From: an uncultured Oscillospiraceae bacterium
GTDB taxonomy: Bacteria; Bacillota; Clostridia; Oscillospirales; Ruminococcaceae
Reading direction: 5' to 3'
Length of the DNA: 12,915 bases
Assembly (NCBI GenBank): GCA_934456315.1
Contig: CAKSHG010000041.1
Location: forward strand, 1-12,915
Shown: one piece after another, positions 7,840 to 12,915 of the stretch
Position numbering within the stretch: position 1 is the stretch's first letter
How the letters are laid out: each line of letters starts with the position of its first letter
Program-made: the position numbers and the translations under genes
Notes under the pieces: model-generated
Told to the model about the DNA's origin: nothing
Databases searched by the model: none
The model's input: only the letters and a program-made list of their open reading frames with translations

Positions 7840-8727
7840 TCAGACTGCGTTTGCAGCCTGTCTTTCCGATTTGACTTTTGCGCTGCTTTTTGCGGTGTAT
7901 TCCGTTACGTTCAGTGTCGTTTCGCCGTCTATCTGTAATGCGCAGGGCTTATCAAACCTTATCGTCACCTCGTCCGCCTTTACGATGTCGATGCATTCGG
8001 TGTGGCTGACGTGCTGTCCCTTGAAAATCGACGGGAATATCATCAGCGTTTTCAGCTTGCCGGAGCCGTGCCAGACAACAACGGAGAACTTCCCGTCGGG
8101 GTCGTCGCGGCGCTGCTCCGGAGCGGGCATCATGCCGCCGCCGTAGAATCTCCCGTGCATCGTGGGCGCTATCCAGACTTTCTTGTAACGCTTTTCCTTG
8201 CCGTCGATAACGACCGTCGCATCGCAGGGCCTGAATTTCCCGAGCAGACCCTTTATCGCTATGCTGGTGTAGTTGACCGGCTTGCCGTTGGAGTTTTTCC
8301 GCAGCTCGTCGCCGACCTCGCAGCAGTAGCCGTCGATCCCGAATCCTATCGCGTTAAGGAACAGCGACTCCTTTCCGTTGACCGTAACGGAGGGCAGACT
8401 GCTTATGTAGTCGTTTATCCGGAACGGCTCGCAGCCCTTTTCCTTGCCGACGTCGCGCAGGAAGTCGTTTCCGCTGCCTGCGGCGTAGTAGAGGATATCG
8501 TTGGTTATCGTGATGTCCCGGGTGTCGTTGACGAAGCGGTTGAGCGTACCGTCGCCGCCGCAGATGACCACTTTATCGTCCGCGGAAAGCGCGGCGAAGA
8601 ACTCCGCGTAGTTCGTTTCAGTCATGCTCCGGAATTCCAGCCCATCCATGTAGAAGTCCGAAAGCTTCCGGGACTGCTCCTCGCAGGTGGTGTTTCCCGC
8701 AAAGGGATTGTACAGCGCGTAGGTCAT
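7840..8727 (-). CDS. Diacylglycerol/lipid kinase family protein
   Basis: The 295-residue protein has the DAGK catalytic fold. Visible motifs are NPFAG (7-11), the nucleotide-binding GGDGT (57-61), GSGNDF (84-89) and, in the C-terminal half, RFYGGGMMPAPEQRRDD. These are shared by DgkB/YegS/LCB5-type lipid kinases that phosphorylate diacylglycerol or related lipids at the membrane surface. The frame is open far upstream, but that part is antisense to conserved plsC frame and is not homologous. ATG 8727 starts the typical MTYALYNPFAG strand, has GGAGG (8738-8742) ten nt upstream, and overlaps the plsC stop as ATGA. The pairing with an acyltransferase points to phosphatidic acid and phospholipid turnover. 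The true lipid substrate is unknown. Confidence 0.9.
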   Translation of the reverse strand: MTYALYNPFAGNTTCEEQSRKLSDFYMDGLEFRSMTETNYAEFFAALSADDKVVICGGDGTLNRFVNDTRDITITNDILYYAAGSGNDFLRDVGKEKGCEPFRINDYISSLPSVTVNGKESLFLNAIGFGIDGYCCEVGDELRKNSNGKPVNYTSIAIKGLLGKFRPCDATVVIDGKEKRYKKVWIAPTMHGRFYGGGMMPAPEQRRDDPDGKFSVVVWHGSGKLKTLMIFPSIFKGQHVSHTECIDIVKADEVTIRFDKPCALQIDGETTLNVTEYTAKSSAKVKSERQAANAV

Positions 8728-9458
8728 GTGTTTTTTTCCTCCAGTTCTTTTCGCATAAGGCTTTCGCAGTATTCGGACAGCTCCGGGGTCCGGGTGGATT
8801 TCACCCGCTGCGCGTCTATCGTTTCCAGTATTTTTATGGTCACGACGGTTTTCCTGAACCGCTTTATGTTGCGGAATATGTTCTCCGTTCCCTCTATGGT
8901 GGATACCACTATCGGCTTCCCGGCTTTCTGTGCGGTCTTGAGCACTCCGGCGTGGAACGGCAGCAGTCTGCATTCCTTGCTGCGCTTCCCCTCGGGGTAG
9001 ACTCCCACGGAGTTCTCCGTTTCGGTCAGCAGCCGGGCGGCCCGGTTGACGGTTTCCATCGCCTTGCGGGGGCTTTTCCGGTCTATCGGCATGAAGCAGC
9101 AGCGGTGTATCAGCCTGCCGTACATCGGTATTCTGAAGTTCTCTTTTTTGGAGATGAACGACAGTTTGTAGCGCTTGAACACCGTCCATTGTACGATGGG
9201 GTCGTAGTTGGAGCGGTGATTACTGATGAACAGGAAATTCCCGCTTTCCGGGAATTTCTCCGCGCCGATGACAACGTACCGCACCCCGAGCAGCCACAGT
9301 ACAACTGTCGTGGAGCCGTCCAGCAGCGCCCGGAAGAACCTGCTGTCGCGGTCGTATTGTTTTTTAGTGTCCACGAACAGCCCACAGACGAACAGAAACA
9401 GGAACGGCAGCAGAATCAGCCCGACAATGCATAGCAGGACTATCAGCAGGATTTTCAC
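8724..9458 (-). CDS. plsC: 1-acyl-sn-glycerol-3-phosphate acyltransferase (PlsC-like)
   Basis: The 244-residue membrane-associated acyltransferase transfers an acyl group to lysophosphatidic acid to form phosphatidic acid. Motif I HRSNYD (H81 to D86, the HX4D catalytic pair) and motif III YPEGKRSK (154-161) are intact. The N-terminal 1-28 is a hydrophobic anchor. The start is GTG 9458, with GGAGGTGG on the minus strand (9463-9470) at a suitable distance and a minus-strand promoter just upstream. Its last codons overlap the lipid kinase start by 4 nt, so the two are translationally coupled. Other lysophospholipid acyltransferases share these motifs, so the exact acceptor is an inference. Confidence 0.9.
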   Translation of the reverse strand: MKILLIVLLCIVGLILLPFLFLFVCGLFVDTKKQYDRDSRFFRALLDGSTTVVLWLLGVRYVVIGAEKFPESGNFLFISNHRSNYDPIVQWTVFKRYKLSFISKKENFRIPMYGRLIHRCCFMPIDRKSPRKAMETVNRAARLLTETENSVGVYPEGKRSKECRLLPFHAGVLKTAQKAGKPIVVSTIEGTENIFRNIKRFRKTVVTIKILETIDAQRVKSTRTPELSEYCESLMRKELEEKNT

Positions 9459-9496
9459 CGAACCACCTCCGTAAATAAAACTTTGTGCTGTAATTG

Positions 9497-9525
9497 ATTA
9501 TATCACATATTCCGACTTTTTTCAA
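9497..9525 (-). promoter_or_regulatory. Promoter of the plsC-lipid kinase-symporter operon
   Basis: On the minus strand a -35 TTGAAA (9520-9525) and a perfect -10 TATAAT (9497-9502) are 17 nt apart. The -10 lies about 39 nt from the GTG start of plsC. Confidence 0.87.
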
Positions 9526-9551
9526 GTGTGCGGGAGCTTTTCGCGGAATGT

Positions 9552-9580
9552 TTGACAATTGGCGGGATGTGTGCTATAAT
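9552..9580 (+). promoter_or_regulatory. Consensus extended -10 promoter of the histidine phosphatase gene
   Basis: The boxes are TTGACA (9552-9557), a 17-nt spacer ending in TGC, and TATAAT (9575-9580). Both hexamers are perfect and an extended -10 TG is present. It is divergent from the plsC promoter, whose -35 box is only 26 nt away. Confidence 0.93.
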
Positions 9581-9609
9581 CGAATCATCACAAGGAACGG
9601 AGAAAAGCA

Positions 9610-10185
9610 ATGCTGTACATATTAAGACACGGAAAGACCGACTGGAACGAACAGCACAAGTTACAGGGCAGGACGGATATCCCGCTGAACGCCGACGGCA
9701 GGGAAATGGCGGAGAAAGCCCGCGCAGAGTACGCGGACGTGCACTTTGACGTCTGCTTCTGCTCGCCGCTGATACGCGCGCGGGAAACCGCCGGGATACT
9801 GCTAAGAGGCAGGAACGTCCCCATTATCCCGGACGAGCGGCTGGTGGAGATGAGCTTCGGCGTCTGCGAGGGGCAGGAGTACAGCTTTGACGGCGCGGGA
9901 AGCTCCTTCGGCGCAGACAACCCAATAAAGGAGCTGTTCCTGCACCCGGAGCGCTACACCACGCCGGTGGAGGGCGGCGAGAGCTTCGCGCAGCTTTTCG
10001 CAAGGACGGGGGAGTTCCTGCGGGAGGTCGCACACCCGCTCGTGGAGCAGGGAAAGGACGTGCTCATCGTAGGACACGGCGCGATGAATTCCAGCATAGT
10101 CTGCCAGGTCAGGGGACTTCCGCTGGAAAAGTTCTGGAGCGCGGGCATCGAAAACTGTAAGCTCATGAAATTAGAGGCGCCCTGA
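9610..10185 (+). CDS. Histidine phosphatase family protein (phosphoglycerate mutase-like)
   Basis: This 191-residue enzyme belongs to the branch-1 histidine phosphatase superfamily. The catalytic RHG is at residues 6-8 (H7 forms the phospho-enzyme). Further landmarks are SPLIRARET with the second Arg (R58), the proton donor E80 in LVEMSFGVCEG, and the second catalytic His in VGHGAMN (H156). Size matches small broad-specificity phosphatases of the CobC/GpmB/PhoE type rather than the 230-250 residue glycolytic mutase. Substrate is uncertain. GGAG (9599-9602) precedes ATG 9610. The gene is monocistronic, with its own consensus promoter and a strong terminator. It is cytosolic, with no signal peptide. 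Confidence 0.92.
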   Translation: MLYILRHGKTDWNEQHKLQGRTDIPLNADGREMAEKARAEYADVHFDVCFCSPLIRARETAGILLRGRNVPIIPDERLVEMSFGVCEGQEYSFDGAGSSFGADNPIKELFLHPERYTTPVEGGESFAQLFARTGEFLREVAHPLVEQGKDVLIVGHGAMNSSIVCQVRGLPLEKFWSAGIENCKLMKLEAP

Positions 10186-10201
10186 TGAAAATCCAGACCG
10201 G

Positions 10202-10228
10202 ACGGCGGGAAATTTCCTGCCGTTTTTT
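10202..10228 (+). terminator. Intrinsic terminator after the histidine phosphatase gene
   Basis: ACGGCGGGAAA/TTTCCTGCCGT (from 10202-10223) makes an almost perfect stem with one G-U pair, followed directly by T6 and ATTT. Confidence 0.93.
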
Positions 10229-10251
10229 ATTTGACAAACGACTATAAATCA

Positions 10252-10280
10252 TTGACTTTTCCGACAGCGGGTGATATAAT
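10252..10280 (+). promoter_or_regulatory. Promoter of the decayed PocR sensor gene
   Basis: TTGACT (10252-10257), a 17-nt spacer and TATAAT (10275-10280) lie about 90 nt upstream of the pseudogene start. The promoter looks intact although the gene it serves is broken. Confidence 0.85.
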
Positions 10281-10367
10281 ACATGCTGTAGATGTTTGAT
10301 TGGTTGGTAAATTGACGCTGACGACAGAGGAACAGCCAGACATTCTGATACAACGGAGGTTTTGGCA

Positions 10368-11587
10368 ATGATGAACACAGACGGAGAAGTACATCTCACT
10401 GACCTGATACCAGTGGAAACGCTTCAGGAAATACAGAATTCCTTTTCCAAAATGGCGAGAATGGCGGCGCTCATCACCGACGAAAACGGCGTCCCGCTGA
10501 CGGAAGGCTCCGTATTTTCCGAGTTCTGCACGGAGTACTTCCACAGCTCCCCCGAGGGCAGGAAGCGCTGCGAGCAGTGCGACCGTAACGGCGCCGCGAG
10601 GGTGTTAGAAACCGGGAAGACGGTGTCCTATTTCTGACATGCGGGTCTGGTGGACTTTGCGGCTCCGATACTTCTGGGCGGGCGTATGATAGGGACGATG
10701 GTCGGCGGGCAGGTGCTTTCCGAGGAGCCTGACTACGACAAGATGCGCGTCACCGCCAGGGAACTTGGCGTCGACGAGGAGGGCTTCATCGCCGCCGCGC
10801 GCAGTTTTGCAGGGACCTTTCCGCGCTGGGCGTCAGCTTTGTCGCCCTGAACGATGAGAGCGGCGTCTGCGGGGATTTCGACTGCCTCATCGCGGAGAAA
10901 GGCCGCTTCAACGGCGCGGTCAAGAGGCTCATGACCGACGACCAGGAGCTGAAATGCCTGATACTGGTGCCGTTCAATGAAACCGTTTCGATAGAAATGC
11001 CAAGGCTGAAGCTGATATCAAAGCCCGCCTGCCTGATAAGCCTGTATTCCGCGCTGTTTTCCGGGGACAGCATAATTTCCGGCGGCTCCCCTGAAAAGGA
11101 CAATTTCGTGTTCGCCGCGCCGGACGCGCATGTGCTGATAGTTGACGACAACCCGATAAACCTAAGCGTCGCGAGCGGAATAATAGAGCCGCTGGAAATG
11201 CATGTCGACACGGCTGGGAGTGCTGCTGAAACCATTGAAAAGGTGCGAAAGACGAAATACGACCTCATCTTCATGGACCACATGATGCCGGCGGTAGACG
11301 GCGTTGAAACCACGCACATCATACGCAGAATGGTAGACGGCTACGAAAACGTCCCGATAGTAGCGCTGACGGCAAACGCAATGGGCGGGACAAGGGAAAT
11401 GTTCCTGCGCGAGGGAATGAACGACTTCGTGGCGAAGTCCATCGAGGTCAGCGAGATGGTGGCTATGGTGCGGAGGCGGAGGTCTTGTTATGTGCAGAAA
11501 GGGCTTGAAAAGCGGCGGCAACTCTGCTATAATAGGATTGACGCAGACAGGGGGAGCATTAAATGGAAAAGATACGCAGACACATAG
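10368..11587 (+). pseudogene. Decayed hybrid sensor: PocR domain joined to receiver-domain remnants
   Basis: The start is well formed (GGAGG 10355-10359, ATG 10368). The first frame gives a PocR sensory domain with CEQCDRNGAARVLETGK and HAGLVDFAAPILLGGRMIG, but codon 10635-10637 is TGA exactly where the family has Cys (YxCHAGL). The same frame continues to 10850. From about 10802 homology moves to another frame: SALGVSFVALNDESG, the rear of a degenerate receiver, then a receiver domain (about 11129-11480) with VDDNP, phospho-acceptor Asp 11276-11278 (FMDHMMP), ALTANA and AKS. A normal hybrid would have a histidine kinase core between them, which is absent. After MVRRRR the homology ends and the frame runs into the next gene's start. 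In-frame stop, frameshift, internal deletion and lost C-terminus argue for a dead gene. The receiver part could in principle still be translated from ATG 10931, but I see no ribosome binding site there. Confidence 0.82.
11505..11533 (+). promoter_or_regulatory. Extended -10 promoter of the acylphosphatase operon, inside the pseudogene
   Basis: TTGAAA (11505-11510), a 17-nt spacer ending in TGC, and a perfect TATAAT (11528-11533). It lies in the 3' part of the pseudogene's open frame, beyond the receiver homology, about 30 nt upstream of the acylphosphatase start. Confidence 0.88.
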
Positions 11588-11835
11588 TTTTCTACGGGGA
11601 AGTTCAGGGTGTGGGATTCCGCTACAAGGCGAGCTACATCGCACGAAGTCGGGGAGTAAGCGGCTGGGTCAGGAATTGCAGCGACGGCAGCGTCGAGATG
11701 GAAGCGGAGGGCTTCCCGGGCGACATCGAGGCGGTTATCCGTGGGCTGAACGAGCATTCCTGGGGTCAGATTGACCGCATGGAATCGCGGGATATCCCGC
11801 CGGATGGCGGCTACAGCTTTGAGATTCGCTATTAA
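11563..11835 (+). CDS. acyP: Acylphosphatase
   Basis: This 90-residue enzyme hydrolyses the carboxyl-phosphate bond of acyl phosphates such as acetyl phosphate. The signature GEVQGVGFR places the catalytic Arg at R20, and GWVRNCSDGSVE carries the catalytic Asn at N38. The C-terminus ends in the usual YSFEIRY-type strand. Length is standard. GGGGGAG lies seven nt before ATG 11563, and a strong extended -10 promoter is at 11505-11533. The start lies within the out-of-frame tail of the pseudogene. It is followed after 17 nt by a U32-like gene, so the two are probably co-transcribed. Confidence 0.95.
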   Translation: MEKIRRHIVFYGEVQGVGFRYKASYIARSRGVSGWVRNCSDGSVEMEAEGFPGDIEAVIRGLNEHSWGQIDRMESRDIPPDGGYSFEIRY

Positions 11836-11852
11836 CTGGGGGAGTGACTGAA

Positions 11853-12761
11853 ATGGCGGCGGAAGAATACACGGCGCGATTCCACCTGCCGGGGCTGTTC
11901 GAGTTCTACGAGCTGTACCGGGAGTTCCTGCCGCTTTTCCGGGAGCACCGGGAGTACTTCTACGACTGGTGTGACATCGGCTCGGTCTACGGAGCGCCCG
12001 CGGACTGCCTCTGGGGCGGAGGGCGCGTCGGATTCGGCGACAGCGACCCCCGGGAGGTCCTGGCGCTCATGCGGGAATATGGTATTCCGGCGCGGCTGAC
12101 GTTCAGCAATTCCCTGCTGCGGGAGGAGCACCTTGCGGACCGCAGGTGCAATGCGCTCTGTGAGCTGTTCAGCGGAGGAGATGGTCCGCAAAACGGCGTT
12201 ATAATCCACTCGGAGCTGCTCCTGGAGTACCTCCGGAGGAACTACCCGGGATTCTATTTCGTTTCCTCGACGACCAAGGTGCTGACCGATTTCGGGGAGC
12301 TTCGGAAGGAGCTTGACCGGGAGGAATTCCGGTACGTCGTGCCGGATTTCCGGCTGAATCGGGAGCTGGACAGGCTGATGCGGCTGTCCGGCGCGGAAAA
12401 GCGGAAAGTGGAGTTCCTGTGCAACGAGTGCTGCTGGTTCGGCTGCGCGGAGCGGAAGCGCTGCTATGAGAACGTCAGCCGCAAGAATCTCGGCGAGGAC
12501 TGCCCCGAGCATGTCTGCACGGCTCCTGGCTCCGGCGGGGGTTACCGGTTCTCCGAGGCTATGAGGAATCCCGGATTCATCGGGACGGGCGGCATACTGG
12601 AAACTTACCTGCCGATGGGCTTTTCCGAATTCAAGCTGGAGGGGCGGGGGCTGGGCAGCGCGCTGATACTGGAGTTCCTGCTGTACTACATGACAAAGCC
12701 GGAATATCAGCTGCGGGTGCGGGAGGAGATATATCTCGACAGTATGCTCGACCTGTTCTGA
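11853..12761 (+). CDS. Cys-rich uncharacterised protein resembling peptidase U32 family
   Basis: This 302-residue protein is not one I can name. It resembles the U32 peptidase/UbiU-UbiV fold. An early strand-glycine segment VYGAPADCLWGGGRVGFGD (45-63) is followed by PREVLALMREYGIPARLTFS and N86, like the U32 barrel start. Near the end, GFSEFKLEGRGLGS (256-269) closely recalls the U32 motif GVDSFKIEGRMKS. Between them are clustered cysteines C190, C193, C194, C198, C204, C217 and C222. U32 proteins place a four-Cys iron-sulfur site in this region, so a metal cluster is plausible but inferred. ATG 11853 is preferred to GTG 11844 because GGGGGAG (ending 11844) is correctly spaced only for the ATG. 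There is no signal peptide. It follows acyP by 17 nt. No terminator is visible after it. Confidence 0.72.
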   Translation: MAAEEYTARFHLPGLFEFYELYREFLPLFREHREYFYDWCDIGSVYGAPADCLWGGGRVGFGDSDPREVLALMREYGIPARLTFSNSLLREEHLADRRCNALCELFSGGDGPQNGVIIHSELLLEYLRRNYPGFYFVSSTTKVLTDFGELRKELDREEFRYVVPDFRLNRELDRLMRLSGAEKRKVEFLCNECCWFGCAERKRCYENVSRKNLGEDCPEHVCTAPGSGGGYRFSEAMRNPGFIGTGGILETYLPMGFSEFKLEGRGLGSALILEFLLYYMTKPEYQLRVREEIYLDSMLDLF

Positions 12762-12772
12762 ACCAGCCGGTG

Positions 12773-12781
12773 TGCTATACA
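12773..12781 (+). promoter_or_regulatory. Possible extended -10 promoter for the last gene
   Basis: TGCTATACA (12773-12781) matches the extended -10 form used by two other promoters in the window (TGCTATAAT at 9572-9580 and 11525-11533). The -35 position (12753-12758) does not match consensus, so this is only a candidate. A small inverted repeat GTGT/ACAC (12770-12773/12779-12782) overlaps it. Confidence 0.35.
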
Positions 12782-12797
12782 CATTTTCACTCAAACA

Positions 12798-12815
12798 AGG
12801 TTTTTAGAGGTGACC
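12798..12815. repeat. Solo 18-nt arm identical to the right end of the 4270-4433 hairpin element
   Basis: AGGTTTTTAGAGGTGACC is shared base for base with 4415-4432. The matching left arm and the body are absent upstream, where the U32-like gene ends at 12761. Both copies are in the leader of a gene (about 38 and 57 nt before the start codons). Confidence 0.75.
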
Positions 12816-12871
12816 ATAAGGCACAGAAACATGAAAAATCAAAAAGCGCTGAAAAAACAGGAGGTATCGCG

Positions 12872-12915
12872 ATGAAGGAAGTAAGATGGGCGGTGCTGGG
12901 CACCGGAGTTATTGC
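12872..12915 (+). CDS. Gfo/Idh/MocA-family oxidoreductase, N-terminus only
   Basis: Only 14 codons fall inside the window. They read MKEVRWAVLGTGVI, the first strand and glycine loop (GTG) of an NAD(P)-binding Rossmann fold. The VRWAVLGTG pattern is characteristic of the N-terminus of Gfo/Idh/MocA sugar-type dehydrogenases. CAGGAGGT ends eight nt before ATG 12872, a strong ribosome binding site. The gene continues beyond the right edge. With so few residues another Rossmann dehydrogenase cannot be excluded. Confidence 0.6.
   Translation, partial: MKEVRWAVLGTGVI

Noticed and set aside
8002..9000. 332-codon plus-strand frame across the lipid kinase and plsC genes
   Set aside because: It is antisense to two genes with intact catalytic motifs, shows no domain of its own, and has no ribosome binding site or promoter.
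8728..9189. N-terminal extension of the lipid kinase frame to 9189
   Set aside because: This stretch overlaps plsC in another frame and reads as low-complexity Arg/Gln-rich protein. The true start is the ATG overlapping the plsC stop.
10231..10248. TTGACA followed by TATAAA as a second promoter before the PocR pseudogene
   Set aside because: The spacing is only 6 nt, far too short. The TTGACT/TATAAT pair at 10252-10280 has the correct 17-nt spacing.
10635..10700. Selenocysteine insertion at the PocR TGA
   Set aside because: Only a weak 3-bp hairpin (GTC/GAC) can be drawn after the TGA, and the gene is also frameshifted and internally deleted, so a nonsense mutation is the simpler reading. 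Kept as a check in the findings.

Overview
The window looks like chromosome from a Clostridia bacterium, probably Oscillospiraceae/Ruminococcus-like. The reasons are strong AGGAGG ribosome binding sites, sigma-A promoters with exact 17-nt spacers, moderately high GC coding sequence with AT-rich intergenic gaps, and the gene types (stand-alone MetH reactivation protein, TSCPD small protein, PocR/receiver hybrid-kinase remnant, NSS transporter). The taxonomic call is inference. I see no rRNA, tRNA, CRISPR array, insertion sequence or phage gene.

Layout. 1-340: gene-free and divergent, with one promoter leaving the window on the minus strand and one driving a plus-strand operon. 341-4202: a tight five-gene operon of a PHP-domain phosphoesterase, malic enzyme, a TSCPD small protein, methylenetetrahydrofolate reductase (metF) and a free-standing B12-methionine-synthase reactivation protein. 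It centres on central carbon and one-carbon/methionine metabolism. 4203-5180: a monocistronic TetR-type regulator with a consensus promoter, a palindromic operator over the -10 box, a 164-bp long-hairpin element in its 5' leader, and a strong terminator.

5270-9458 is on the minus strand. A plsC-like acyltransferase, a diacylglycerol-kinase-family lipid kinase (4-nt stop/start overlap) and an NSS sodium symporter form an operon. Beyond it lies a more AT-rich orphan lipoprotein gene with its own terminator. A bidirectional promoter region (about 9497-9580) separates this operon from a plus-strand histidine phosphatase and its terminator.

10252-11587 carries a promoter and a decayed hybrid sensor gene. 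A PocR sensory domain with TGA at a conserved cysteine is fused, out of frame and with the kinase core missing, to remnants of receiver domains. The promoter of the next operon lies inside this wreck. That operon encodes acylphosphatase and an unnamed Cys-rich protein resembling peptidase U32. The window ends in the first 14 codons of a probable Gfo/Idh/MocA oxidoreductase. Its leader carries an exact 18-nt copy of one arm of the hairpin element at 4270-4433.

The most interesting items are the hairpin element and its solo arm, the autoregulatory-looking TetR operator, the decayed PocR hybrid sensor, and the U32-like cysteine-rich protein. I found no convincing wholly new multi-gene system.
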